Positions 1-8,251 are shown, counted from the stretch's first letter. The stretch is 33,951 bases of DNA from Bacillota bacterium (GCA_024655925.1 JANLFS010000013.1:4964-38914); one strand, 5' to 3'. Numbers and translations: made by a program. The notes: generated by a model not told the origin, from the sequence alone.

Positions 1-24
1 CGAGTGGCCGTGTTTCCCACTGAG

Positions 25-765
25 CTATTCTCTGTCCCGCGGCCCTGAGGTTGCGACCACATACGCCAGTAGGCCAACGAGGTTCGTAAAGAGCACGAAT
101 AGCCCCCAGAAGGCCCTTGGCTCTCCCCGGGCGGAGGCGTCGAGGTAGACCCACAGTGGGAGGGCGACCCAGTAGATTCCCACCCCGACGAGCATCGCGG
201 CGAGGAGCACAGGCCATGCGAGTCCCGGCCCGGGTTTTGATACACTGGGATTGACGTCGTACGCAAGCGCGATCAACCCCACGACATCTCCGGCGGGACC
301 GCGCACCCGCCTGACCATGTGGCGAAAGACGTCGTTGTGCTCGCCTTCGCGCCGGAGCGCGCCAACCGTCAGTAGCTCCAGCCTCTGGATCTCCGACATG
401 CTGCCTGGTTCGAGAGCGTCCAGCGATCTGGAGATATCCAGCTGGGCCAGGGAGAGCACGGAGTCTCCCTCGCGGCCCGGGCCGCCGGACCAGAACACGA
501 TGGTTCCGTCAAGGTCCACCAGCCACACCGCGGCCACGTAGGGTTCTTGATCGAGCCCCGCGGCGGCCATCCGCAGCCCGGGATCTCTGACCGACTCAGC
601 CGGAGCTGTGACCACTCGTCCCACTGCGGCCTCGACCGCGGCGCGAGTCTCGCCTGTATCAAAGAGGTGTCTTCCGCGCAAGACCCAGAGTGCGAAGCCT
701 GAGGCCAAAGCCGCCACAATGCCGGCCGCGGCCGCCGCGGCAATCCATTTTCGTTCAACGAGCAC
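25..765 (-). CDS. Membrane protein with putative extracytoplasmic sensor domain, third gene of an ECF sigma operon
   Basis: Not assigned to a named family. The 246-residue product has an N-terminal membrane segment (about residues 8-30), a roughly 140-residue soluble region likely outside the cytoplasm, and two C-terminal membrane segments (about 180-205 and 215-240). The soluble part resembles small single-cache-type sensor domains in layout (a VWLVDLDGTIVFWSG-type strand pair), but this is only a resemblance. The end carries a WVYLDASARGEPRAFW motif between the last two helices, a pattern common in small bacterial membrane proteins. The start is GTG at 765, preceded by an AGGAGGG ribosome binding site about 7 bases away and overlapping the end of the previous gene by 11 bases, so translation is probably coupled. 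By position it may sense a signal for, or restrain, the sigma factor at 1104-1736; this is inference. Confidence 0.7.
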   Translation of the reverse strand: MLVERKWIAAAAAAGIVAALASGFALWVLRGRHLFDTGETRAAVEAAVGRVVTAPAESVRDPGLRMAAAGLDQEPYVAAVWLVDLDGTIVFWSGGPGREGDSVLSLAQLDISRSLDALEPGSMSEIQRLELLTVGALRREGEHNDVFRHMVRRVRGPAGDVVGLIALAYDVNPSVSKPGPGLAWPVLLAAMLVGVGIYWVALPLWVYLDASARGEPRAFWGLFVLFTNLVGLLAYVVATSGPRDRE

Positions 766-1126
766 GGAACACCCTCCTCCTCAAGATGACTGCAAGAACG
801 ACAATCGGCGCAGCGAGAAGGTTGACGGCAGGGGCAAGCGTGAGCGCGGCCCAGACTCCGCCCATGGGCGCGGGAGTGCGCAACCCCAGCGCGAGCAGGC
901 CTGCCAACCCCCCAGCGCTTGCCCACAATGCGGGGACCGGGAAAACCCGGTCAGGGGGAATCGCGGCGCCTGCTCTGCGCGCAAGCGCCATGGCAAATTG
1001 GTCATCCGGGCCCGAGACTCCGGGCGCGCCTGAAAGCGCGCCTGAGAACGCGGCAGAGTTCAGAAGCCGAGAGATGTCGCGTTCAAGCAGGTCCGGTTCG
1101 CGTTCAACGCGTGCCGAATGGTCCAT
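755..1126 (-). CDS. Small two-helix membrane protein coupled to the ECF sigma factor gene
   Basis: Hypothetical protein of about 123 residues. The N-terminal half is charged and probably cytoplasmic (about residues 1-60); two hydrophobic stretches follow (about 63-82 and 88-112) and a basic RRRVFRAR-type tail ends it. This layout, cytoplasmic head plus membrane anchor directly downstream of a sigma factor, is typical of an anti-sigma factor. No HxxxCxxC zinc motif is visible, so it would not be a classical ZAS-type anti-sigma factor. The gene overlaps the end of the sigma factor gene and the start of the next gene. The start is uncertain: ATG at 1126 is used here, but TTG at 1132 sits at better spacing (8 bases) from a GGAGGT, and TTG at 1141 is also possible. 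Confidence 0.6.
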   Translation of the reverse strand: MDHSARVEREPDLLERDISRLLNSAAFSGALSGAPGVSGPDDQFAMALARRAGAAIPPDRVFPVPALWASAGGLAGLLALGLRTPAPMGGVWAALTLAPAVNLLAAPIVVLAVILRRRVFRAR

Positions 1127-1736
1127 CGTCAAGTAGCTCAACCTCCGTTAGCCGACGGCGAAATGCTTCTCTCGCCCGGCTCAACAGGGATTCGGTTGCT
1201 TTGTAGGTGCGGCCAAGCCGGGCAGCTATTTCATCGACGCCCTCGCCCCGCACATACCGGCTCACTAAGGCATCCCGGTACTGCTCGCGTACGCTGTACA
1301 GCGCTCTGATCACCTCGGCGCGTGTCTCTGCCGCCTCCACGAGATGCTCTGGGAGAGGCGCGGTGCCCAGGGTTACCCACGCATCCGGGAGGGCTTCATC
1401 AATGTGGTCCTCGATGCTCGCCTGGATCTGACCTGTCTGGCGATTTCGCCGTACCGCATCGACCAGCTTGTGCCTGGCAATTCCACACAACCAGGAGAAC
1501 ATGGGAGCACTCCCCCGGTATTTCGAGACACCTGTCGCCGCGGCGAGAAGCGTCTCTTGCCGAACGTCATCCGCGGTCGCCCTGTCGCCGTGCAGACGGC
1601 AGAGGATGTAGTGGTAGAGCGCATCGCCGTACACGGCGAGAAGCAGTTCCCATGCGGCTACATCCCCCGCAACCATTCGCCGGGCAAGCGCCCTATCGAA
1701 ACCCAAGTCCTTTGAATCGTTCTCATGCCCGGCCAA
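1104..1736 (-). CDS. RNA polymerase sigma factor, ECF (sigma-70) family
   Basis: About 210 residues, the usual length for an extracytoplasmic-function sigma factor. Region 2 is visible at about residues 20-90, including the DDVRQETLLAA core-binding/-10 recognition helix and the YRGSAPMFSWLCGIARHKLVD stretch (region 2.4). Region 4 lies at about 145-205 with a helix-turn-helix containing the GVDEIAARLGRTYKATESL pattern. It should direct RNA polymerase to a dedicated promoter set, in general including its own. It heads a three-gene operon with two membrane proteins. The start is unclear: TTG at 1736 keeps all of region 2, but its ribosome binding site is poor; ATG at 1676 would cut into region 2. 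The family call is firm; the regulon and signal cannot be read. Confidence 0.9.
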   Translation of the reverse strand: MAGHENDSKDLGFDRALARRMVAGDVAAWELLLAVYGDALYHYILCRLHGDRATADDVRQETLLAAATGVSKYRGSAPMFSWLCGIARHKLVDAVRRNRQTGQIQASIEDHIDEALPDAWVTLGTAPLPEHLVEAAETRAEVIRALYSVREQYRDALVSRYVRGEGVDEIAARLGRTYKATESLLSRAREAFRRRLTEVELLDDGPFGTR

Positions 1737-2322
1737 TCTACCACCACCGTCCGTAAGTCGCCGGCCCGGCCGAAATCCTTCGGAGGCGGGAGGAGAAGAG
1801 TCTTTGAACGCGGGTCAGGCCGGTCAAGCCGCCAATGCGCTCACCCTCCCCGTGCTCTTCATGCTCCCCTGCCCGGTCTAGCCCTTCGCGTCCGACACGA
1901 CTGTGTTGTTCGAACAGCCGGGGTGGGTCCTGTTCGGAATCCTAACGAGCGAGATGGGGGAGAAGTCATGGGCGTACATATCTACCAAGCTCGCGCCCTG
2001 ACACTCAGCGATCCCCCCCACTTATTACAGGATGATTCAATAGGGGAAGTCCGGCGCCTTCTTGACGGACACCCGTCGACAGCCTGACGAAATCGGATCC
2101 GAAGCAGTATACATCCTTCCCGTGGAAAGCAGGAGTCCCGACGAAAACATGGAAGCCCTCTGTCGATACGCGAGTATCTATCATGCGTGGTCTGGCCCAG
2201 GCACAGAGACATCTAGAGTGCTTCATAAACAATCCTGTCGACCGGCCCCACCTTTTCGGCCTTCCAGCAGCTCCACGAGCGAGAAAAGGAAAGGACACCC
2301 GCCACACGAGAGGAGTAGGACC
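1737..2322. other. Intergenic region between divergent sigma-factor and CPBP protease genes
   Basis: About 590 bases with no convincing gene. It must contain the promoters of the leftward sigma operon and the rightward protease gene, but I found no clear -35/-10 pair or classical ECF promoter pair. Reading frames across it on both strands have compositions unlike real proteins (rich in Arg, Pro, Ser and His). An AGGAGTAGGA Shine-Dalgarno sequence at its right end (2311-2320) belongs to the protease gene. Confidence 0.5.
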
Positions 2323-3165
2323 GTGAGCAAAGCGACACTCGGCATACTCGTTTATCTTGGAATCACATTCGTACTGGCATGGGTGCTGTGGCTCATCCCC
2401 ATGAAGATGCACATCCCGCCGCAGAGCCCCTCATTCCAGTTGGCTGTCGCTCCAGGAACGTTTGCACCTGCGGTTGCTGCGTTCATCGTGCGGAAATGGG
2501 CTACCGGCGAAGGTTTCGGCGATGCTGGCCTGAGGTTTGCCCTGGACCGGTTCCCGTACTACGCCTTTGCTCTCCTTATCCCGTTAGTGGTCGTGGCGGC
2601 GATCATGGTACTTGCATCGGCGCTCGGGGTGAGCACACCCGACTTCACGCTCAAGCGCGGGCTGGCGGTCCTCCGACCGAGCCTTGTCCATCAGACTACA
2701 CCGCCGCCTCTTGCAGTGCTTGTTGTGAACTTCCTGATATCGAGCGTGCTGCTGACTCCGCTTTACCTCGGGGAGGAGTTTGGGTGGAGAGGTTATCTCC
2801 AAATTCGCCTGTTGGCAGACAGGCCCGCCCTGGCTGCCGTAGCGACCGGGTTGATATGGGGAGTCTGGCACTATCCGCTGGTGCTCCTGGGGTACCAATA
2901 TCCTGACAGGCCGCAACTGGGGCTGGCCGTCATGCCGGTATCAGGAGTGATGCTATCTATCTTCTTTGGATGGCTTCAGTCGGCCACCGGCAGCGTCTGG
3001 ACCCCAAGTCTCGCCCACTCCGCCACGAACATCCTAGGAGGGTCTCTCGTGGCACTCCTCTACATGGGTGGACCAAACTGGATTCACGTGAACTACTTGG
3101 GGACCCTGGGCTGGGTCCCCTTCGGGATCCTCTGCGCATGGATCCTGCTGACTGGGCGCCTGTAG
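2323..3165 (+). CDS. CPBP (Abi/CAAX) family intramembrane metalloprotease
   Basis: A 280-residue multi-pass membrane protein with the conserved motifs of the CPBP/Abi family: EEFGWRGYL with Glu151 and Glu152, WGVWHYP with His183, and HSATN with His232 and Asn236. In characterised relatives (Rce1, MroQ) these residues form the intramembrane active site. Family roles include peptide processing, bacteriocin self-immunity and membrane-protein turnover; the substrate here is unknown. An in-frame upstream extension to 2062 is open, but it is polar, low-complexity and unlike the family. The GTG at 2323 directly follows AGGAGTAGGA and precedes the first membrane helix, so it is chosen as start. It is monocistronic and convergent with the SpoVB-like gene. 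Confidence 0.88.
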   Translation: MSKATLGILVYLGITFVLAWVLWLIPMKMHIPPQSPSFQLAVAPGTFAPAVAAFIVRKWATGEGFGDAGLRFALDRFPYYAFALLIPLVVVAAIMVLASALGVSTPDFTLKRGLAVLRPSLVHQTTPPPLAVLVVNFLISSVLLTPLYLGEEFGWRGYLQIRLLADRPALAAVATGLIWGVWHYPLVLLGYQYPDRPQLGLAVMPVSGVMLSIFFGWLQSATGSVWTPSLAHSATNILGGSLVALLYMGGPNWIHVNYLGTLGWVPFGILCAWILLTGRL

Positions 3166-3312
3166 GCTGCGTTCAGTCAGGATCATCCCACATGGTGCTC
3201 AACCCCAAGACGCCGACCGCAGGATTCTCATCCCTAATGAGCCTCAGGACACGGCAGTGCCTAGGACCATCCGGAAGATCGTCGTCAGCACCTAAGTTCG
3301 CGCCTGGGTAAC

Positions 3313-3331
3313 ACGCCTCTTTGAGAGGCGT
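3313..3331. terminator. Small inverted repeat between convergent genes, possible terminator
   Basis: ACGCCTCT (3313-3320) pairs perfectly with AGAGGCGT (3324-3331) around a 3-base loop, between the ends of the CPBP gene and the flippase gene. On the plus strand it is followed by only a short T run (TTTCC) and on the minus strand by none, so it is a weak candidate for intrinsic termination of the CPBP transcript. Confidence 0.35.
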
Positions 3332-3347
3332 TTCCGTACAACCCGGT

Positions 3348-4790
3348 CTACCCGTTCGCCGCACGATCGAACCACACACCATGCCCAGACCCTGCCCTCT
3401 CCTCCTCACCCACCTCGCCCTTACCCTTTTCGCTCATGAACCACCCGAGACACGAGAGATTGAGGATCGCCGTGACAGCACAGTCCGCCGTCAACGCCCA
3501 GACTGCCCCCAGGATCCCCCAAGCAGGGTTTGATACAAGCGCGCATGTAACCGCGTACCGGGTGAGGTCCCCGGCCAAGACATTCACCATCACAGCGCTT
3601 GTCTGGCCCAACCCATACAGAGTCCCCCCGGCAACCGCGCCGAGATACACGAACGGCGCAGCTACTGCCAATGGGCGAATCAGGGGCGCTATATGGGGCG
3701 CACCGTACAGTATCTGCCCTATCTGTCCCGGAATCAGAGAGAAGATGCCTGCCGAAGTCAGACCGATAGCCCCTGCCACAAGAAAGGCTTTTCCCAGGAG
3801 CCGCCGGACGCCCTCTTGCATCCCTCTAGCCATTCGCTCAGCCACGGCGGGGATTATCACCTGCGTAACTGGAGCGACCAGCATCATCGGCATATACAGC
3901 ATGGGGACCACCATTCCGCTCATCTGGCCAAAGGCCTGAGTCGCCTGAGACTGAGTCAAGCCTGCGATGAGCAGCCGGCGCGGAATGATGGCCGCGTTGA
4001 TCAAGCCCATGACGCTGTTGAGCAACCCGGACATCATCGCCGGAATCCCAAGCCGGAATAGCGCCCTGCTATGTCGCCAACTAGGTCGAGAATCCAGCAA
4101 AGCGGCACCTGGCCGTTGAGCTAGGCCAGCTACTGTGGACCTGGCCTTGACCCCGAGGATCGCCAGTGATCCGAGTTCCCCCGCAAGCATCCCGGCGACG
4201 ATTCCTGTGGCCGCTGGCCCCATGCCTGCGGGAAGAAACACCGACAGCGCGACAACAACACCTGGCACTCGAATAACGGCTTCAGCGGCGTTGGCCGCCG
4301 CTATGTAGGGCATGTTGCCGGACCCTTGAACGATGCCACGAAGAACGGCGCTCATGGCCGCGGGAATCAGCAGGGCTCCCAGGCAGGCGATGACAGGAGC
4401 AAGCCTTTCGTCTTTGAAGAGGAACATGGCCAACTGCGGCGCCCCCAAGGCTAGCAGCAGCGCCACCGTGAGTCCGGATACCGCGACCGCGCCCAATGAG
4501 GACCGCACATAAGCTCGGACGTCCTGAGGCCGCTTCCGGCCTAGCCCATCGGCGACAAGTCTTACCACCGCAACCTGAAGCCCCATAGTGGCGACGGAAA
4601 AGGCCAGACGATAAAGGGGCATGGTCATCTGGAACAACCCCAGGACCTCAGCTCCGGCTATCCGCACAAGAAGCACTCGATACACCGCGCCGACTACCCT
4701 TGTTACTCCGCCGGACGCGGCCAACGCAACGGCGCCGATCACCAGAGTTCTTCTCCCTCGTTTCGGCACTTGGAAATCCCCCCGCTTCAT
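3348..4790 (-). CDS. SpoVB-like polysaccharide/lipid II flippase (MOP superfamily)
   Basis: A 480-residue protein with about 12-14 hydrophobic segments. The N-terminus has a short basic stretch (PKRGRR) and a glycine-rich first helix followed by RVVGAVYRVLLVRIAGAEVLGLF, the typical opening of stage V sporulation protein B/MurJ-like MOP flippases. These move lipid-linked precursors across the membrane; SpoVB is needed for spore cortex synthesis in Bacillus. Other MOP members export different lipid-linked glycans, so a sporulation role is likely but unproven. The C-terminal 30 residues are polar and probably cytoplasmic. ATG at 4790 is preceded almost immediately by AAGG; GTG at 4766, with a GGGGGG about 9 bases upstream, is an equally good start. 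Its last helices lie convergent with the CPBP gene. Confidence 0.85.
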   Translation of the reverse strand: MKRGDFQVPKRGRRTLVIGAVALAASGGVTRVVGAVYRVLLVRIAGAEVLGLFQMTMPLYRLAFSVATMGLQVAVVRLVADGLGRKRPQDVRAYVRSSLGAVAVSGLTVALLLALGAPQLAMFLFKDERLAPVIACLGALLIPAAMSAVLRGIVQGSGNMPYIAAANAAEAVIRVPGVVVALSVFLPAGMGPAATGIVAGMLAGELGSLAILGVKARSTVAGLAQRPGAALLDSRPSWRHSRALFRLGIPAMMSGLLNSVMGLINAAIIPRRLLIAGLTQSQATQAFGQMSGMVVPMLYMPMMLVAPVTQVIIPAVAERMARGMQEGVRRLLGKAFLVAGAIGLTSAGIFSLIPGQIGQILYGAPHIAPLIRPLAVAAPFVYLGAVAGGTLYGLGQTSAVMVNVLAGDLTRYAVTCALVSNPAWGILGAVWALTADCAVTAILNLSCLGWFMSEKGKGEVGEEERAGSGHGVWFDRAANG

Positions 4791-5004
4791 CCTTAACGGC
4801 TATTCGGCGGCAGATGGCCGTAGACCACTGTGGGCAAGCGCTGAAGCCGGGCACGGGGCCAGACAGGGGCCGGACACCGAGTCGGACAAGCGAGACATTC
4901 CCGCCCCACAGGGTAAGTGGAGGCCTTTCTCCATCATCACCCAGGCGGCACGTATGAACGTCTCAGCGCGGCGGCTTCGATGGTTCGATTACAAGAGTAC
5001 TTGC

Positions 5005-5391
5005 GGGTGCGGACTGGCTGACACGGCCCTTGAGCCCGGTGGAACACTGGTGCTCTGCGCTCCCAGGGTCTCCGGCTGGGCTCCTCCTGGCGCTGTGAAG
5101 AGGTTTGCCACCTTCCCGCAAGACCACATGAACCTTTCGACTGAGAGACTTGCGGAGATGGTGGTCACCAATGACGTAGATGAGACCCGTCATGCCACCG
5201 CAGCATTCAACTACAAGACAGTCTGTGAGACACACGACGTGGTTGTTGTGGCAAACCCGAAGCACGCCGGGAATCTGGGCGGGCTCGGCAAGTGCGTGGA
5301 GGACTTGAAACAGGTGTTGGATCGCATACCCTCCGGAAATAGCATCGCAGTTCTTCTCGACGCCGGAAATATCTTCCCGGTCGTTGATTAA
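5005..5391 (+). pseudogene. C-terminal remnant of a LarA-family (nickel-dependent hydroxyacid racemase/epimerase) gene
   Basis: Only about 128 codons are recognisable. A GGTLVLCAP strand (PGGT motif), an HDVVVVAN strand and a closing SIAVLLDAGNIFPVV stretch match, in order and spacing, the C-terminal domain of the intact LarA homologue at 31112-32389 (AGGTLIIPA, ARVVITD, ARVIVIPDALLTLPVV). The whole N-terminal domain, including the cofactor-binding lysine and histidines, is absent. The upstream in-frame sequence lies antisense to the SpoVB gene's start region and has no LarA similarity. The frame ends at TAA 5389-5391, 24 bases before a DapA-family gene, mirroring the LarA/DapA association at the right end of the window. 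It is probably a 5'-truncated relic; a separately translated C-terminal domain is less likely. Confidence 0.6.
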
Positions 5392-5415
5392 CCAACAGTC
5401 TAGGAGGTACAAAAG

Positions 5416-6483
5416 ATGACCCGCAAGCCGTTTGTAGGAGTAATTCCCCCGGTCCTTACCCTCTTCACCAAATGTGGACAAGTGGACGAGCAGGCCCAGC
5501 GAGAGTTCCTAGAGTTCCTGGTCCAAAAAGGCGTCCATGCACTATTCGTGAGTGGTACATACGGCGCTGGGATTCTCATGACGATGGAGCAGCGCAAGAA
5601 GCTTTTCGATCTGACCATGGACCAGGTGGGCGGCAGAATCCCGGTCATAGCTCATGTGGGAGCGGCAGACACAGACACCGCGGTGGAGCTCGCGCAGTAC
5701 GCCGAGTCCAAGGGAGCAGACGCAGTGGCAGCTATTCCTCCCTTCTACTTCCCTCATTCGGAGCGCTCAGTCATAGCCCATTACACTGCCATAGTGCAGA
5801 GTGTCAAGGTCCCGGTGTTCGCCTACAACAACCCCAAAGCCAGCGGGATCCTTATTACCCCGAACATGGCTGTGGAGCTCGGGAAGAATGGCCTCGCGGG
5901 CATGAAGGACAGCTGTTTCGACATCGTGGCTTTCGTGCACACCAAAGACAAGACAGAAGCAGCCGATCTGGATTTCGAAATGATAATCGGCACCGAGGGC
6001 CTGTGGTGTCCGGCGGCTGCGGCAGGAGCCAAGGCCATGGTTGCAGGACTTGCGAATGTCTGCCCGGAGCTTGTGGTTGATTACTACGTCGCCACCGTGG
6101 AGAAGGGAGATGAGCCGGGCCCTGCTTTAGTCATCGGAGCCAGCAGCGTCTTCCTCGATCTGCTTGGATGGTCGGTGGAGACTATGGCCATTTCGGAGGC
6201 CCGCGTGTCGGCCTCACATCACGATGCAGACCTTCACGCGGGCACCCGCAAACACTCCGCAGCGATCTGTCGCGTCCAGCCTCGCTTGCGGTCTTTCGAA
6301 GTCCTATTCGCGCATCTCCATCCCCATGAGTTGCCTCACGAGGTATGCGATGTCGGTGGTCGACCTTGCCCCAGTAAGGTCCACTTCCTCGGCAAGCGGT
6401 CCGCAGACCAGAAGCGGCACCATGACGTCACTCGGGATGGTCGTTCCGTGACTTCCGGCTGTGTACTCCATGAGCGCTTCTGA
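5416..6483 (+). CDS. DapA/NanA (dihydrodipicolinate synthase) family aldolase with abnormal C-terminus
   Basis: Residues 1 to about 235 are a normal class I aldolase of the DHDPS/N-acetylneuraminate lyase family: GTYG at 47-50, the YNNP motif with Tyr137, and Schiff-base Lys164 in GMKDS. Members make or cleave 2-keto acids such as pyruvate adducts. The start ATG has an ideal AGGAGG seven bases upstream. After about position 6121 the protein no longer resembles the family. The expected final 60 residues (compare the intact C-terminus at 33466-33951) are replaced by His/Arg-rich sequence, and the frame runs 180 bases into the convergent phosphatase gene. A late frameshift or rearrangement is the simplest explanation. 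With the adjacent LarA remnant, the locus seems to be decaying. Activity is doubtful because the C-terminal helices help assemble the tetramer. Confidence 0.75.
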   Translation: MTRKPFVGVIPPVLTLFTKCGQVDEQAQREFLEFLVQKGVHALFVSGTYGAGILMTMEQRKKLFDLTMDQVGGRIPVIAHVGAADTDTAVELAQYAESKGADAVAAIPPFYFPHSERSVIAHYTAIVQSVKVPVFAYNNPKASGILITPNMAVELGKNGLAGMKDSCFDIVAFVHTKDKTEAADLDFEMIIGTEGLWCPAAAAGAKAMVAGLANVCPELVVDYYVATVEKGDEPGPALVIGASSVFLDLLGWSVETMAISEARVSASHHDADLHAGTRKHSAAICRVQPRLRSFEVLFAHLHPHELPHEVCDVGGRPCPSKVHFLGKRSADQKRHHDVTRDGRSVTSGCVLHERF

Positions 6484-7608
6484 CTCAATGAACATGTAGC
6501 CTTCCCGTGCCACCGCTATCAGTGGAGGGGTTCTCGGATGCGTGAGGCGCAGTGCCTCGCGCCTTTGCACGTCATAGCGGTTATTGGCATCGCTGCCGAT
6601 CACCTCAGCCACACCGTCGGCCAATCTGAGCGCCTGCGCGAACTTCGAGAGGACTCCGCTCTCGCCCCAGACATAGAGCACGCCTCCGTCAAGTGAGGTG
6701 ACGACGTCGCCGGCTCGGTCCCCTACCGCCTGCTCGAGAACTTCGCCGACAACAATGCCCCTACCCACCTTCGTCATCCCGTGATCCGCCGTGATGATCA
6801 TGCACCACGCACCGGGACGAGTGTGCTCGAGCGTTGCGGCGAGTTCTGCAAGGCCGTCGCTCACGGACTCTATGCCCTCCAGAGTCTCGGCTGCAGGCGT
6901 GGGTCCGTACCTGTGCCCCAGCTTGTCGGGGCTGGCCAGGTTCACCCCAATGAAAGCCGGGCCGGATTCGCGTTCCAGGACTGCGCGCACCACGTCGAGA
7001 ATCCATCTGTCCTGCCGCTGGTACCACCCTGCGAAGTCGTCATACTGAGTGGACTCATCGGGAGGTGCCCCCACAGCATCGAGAACCCAGTCGGGCACGG
7101 CCGTCGGGCCAATCGACATATCTACAACGCCCGGTTTAGAGAGCGCGCTTCTCACGGTGGGCTTTGCCGAGACGACGGCTGTGACATATCCTGCCTCTTT
7201 TGCGGTCTCGAAGAGAGTCGGCTGTTCAACAAGGTCAGGCGAGCTGAAACTCGCCAGTTCTCCGTCTTCTGCAAGGTATGCCTTGCCGGTGACCCCATTC
7301 GTATCCGGATACGCGCCCGTGAAAACCGCAGCATGTCCCGCAGCAGTCGAGGACGGGAACACTGTCTCGACGACCGCATATCGGCACTCGCCCGCCCGCC
7401 CGTCGCGTGCGTCCCGAAGGAAGGAACCTTCGGGAAGGTCTTCTATGGAGCTTGCCGGGCAGCCGTCCATCATCACGAGAACCACCGTGGCCGGAGCGTC
7501 GCGCATGGTCTGGGCCGCGAGTAGCGGAGCCTCCCGGCCCGGCCAGGCGAGGGCGAGCAGAGCTGCGGCCACGGCTGCCACTAACGCGAGAGTCCGCTTT
7601 GTCAGCAC
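6304..7608 (-). CDS. Exported alkaline phosphatase superfamily phosphodiesterase/pyrophosphatase
   Basis: A 434-residue protein with a clear signal peptide (basic MLTKR, then a hydrophobic core to about residue 22, cleavage probably near LLAAQ). The fold is that of nucleotide pyrophosphatase/phosphodiesterase enzymes: metal ligand Asp48 in VMMDG, probable nucleophile Thr88 in FPSSTAAGH, SPDKLGH supplying Asp and His ligands, TADHGM, and a late GSHGTT histidine. All expected two-metal ligands appear present. It probably hydrolyses phosphate esters or diesters outside the cytoplasm; the substrate is unknown. GTG at 7608 lies 7 bases after the stop of the molybdopterin-domain gene, so the two are likely cotranscribed. 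Its 3' end is overlapped by the run-on frame of the convergent aldolase. Confidence 0.85.
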   Translation of the reverse strand: MLTKRTLALVAAVAAALLALAWPGREAPLLAAQTMRDAPATVVLVMMDGCPASSIEDLPEGSFLRDARDGRAGECRYAVVETVFPSSTAAGHAAVFTGAYPDTNGVTGKAYLAEDGELASFSSPDLVEQPTLFETAKEAGYVTAVVSAKPTVRSALSKPGVVDMSIGPTAVPDWVLDAVGAPPDESTQYDDFAGWYQRQDRWILDVVRAVLERESGPAFIGVNLASPDKLGHRYGPTPAAETLEGIESVSDGLAELAATLEHTRPGAWCMIITADHGMTKVGRGIVVGEVLEQAVGDRAGDVVTSLDGGVLYVWGESGVLSKFAQALRLADGVAEVIGSDANNRYDVQRREALRLTHPRTPPLIAVAREGYMFIESEALMEYTAGSHGTTIPSDVMVPLLVCGPLAEEVDLTGARSTTDIAYLVRQLMGMEMRE

Positions 7609-7615
7609 CCGTCTG

Positions 7616-8134
7616 TCACTTCACCTTCACTTCGAGCGTGATGACGTACCAGTTCCAGTCGTTCTTGTCGTGTACCTTCTCCACCTCCGGATGCGTGCCA
7701 TACGGGAAGACGAGTTTGATGGGCCCGCCTACTCCTGTACCGATGGCTTTGCCGCCGTCCTGAGTTGCGAGGATTATCGGGTACTTGTTGATGTCGTCCG
7801 CCGTCAGAGTGACCTTCTTCCCATCCTTTGCGATCACTATCACTTCATCGTAGTCCTCGGACGCACCCGCCGTCTCGAGGATAGCAGAGACCAACACGCC
7901 AGTGTATTTCTTGCTTCCGAGCCACGGGTCGCGGACTTCGCAGAGCTGAAGGCCGATCTTCTCGAGCATGGCCATATCCATCTCAAGGCCTTTGTCGGAG
8001 TTCTTCTCCGAGATCGCCCCGGTCACAGTGAGGACGACTTTCCCCGTGGGATTCGCCGGAGCAGCTATTCCGGCCTCGACAGTCAGCGCCAGCAGAGCGC
8101 ATACGCCTAGGATAAGGACTGTAAGTCTTCGCAT
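7616..8134 (-). CDS. Exported small molybdopterin-dependent-oxidoreductase-like domain protein
   Basis: 172 residues. A signal peptide (MRRL, hydrophobic core, probable cleavage after about residue 24, AGIAA) is followed by a single domain resembling the molybdopterin-binding fold of sulfite-oxidase-type enzymes. The recognisable elements are a DPWLG loop, YTGVLVSAILETAG, a strand pair ending in YPIILA, and GGPIKLVFPYG. These single-domain exported proteins are widespread but largely uncharacterised. One cysteine (LQLCEV) lies before the DPW loop, but I cannot say that it coordinates molybdenum. The start has a very strong AAGGAGGAG. It is followed by the phosphatase with a 7-base gap, and lies 117 bases downstream of the MFS gene that ends the large operon, so read-through from that operon is possible. 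Confidence 0.7.
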   Translation of the reverse strand: MRRLTVLILGVCALLALTVEAGIAAPANPTGKVVLTVTGAISEKNSDKGLEMDMAMLEKIGLQLCEVRDPWLGSKKYTGVLVSAILETAGASEDYDEVIVIAKDGKKVTLTADDINKYPIILATQDGGKAIGTGVGGPIKLVFPYGTHPEVEKVHDKNDWNWYVITLEVKVK

Positions 8135-8251
8135 TTTGGCTCCTCCTTGTCATTGTGGTATCGGTACCCTCAGTGTTCAGCATGTCTCCGGTCCCGCCTA
8201 CACCCGCACAACCACTTGCCCCCACTGTCCCGGCCTGCTCTTCCCGCGGCC

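Noticed and set aside
2062-2322. N-terminal extension of the CPBP protease by 87 residues
   Set aside because: The extension is polar, unlike the family, and the strong AGGAGTAGGA followed by GTG at 2323 gives the normal length.
4791-5004. Possible N-terminal part of the LarA fragment, or promoter
   Set aside because: The in-frame translation has no LarA motifs and no clear -35/-10 pair was found; nothing can be supported in this stretch.
7049-8110. 353-codon plus-strand frame across the phosphatase and molybdopterin-domain genes
   Set aside because: It is antisense to two genes with signal peptides, good ribosome binding sites and conserved active sites; it shows no family similarity.
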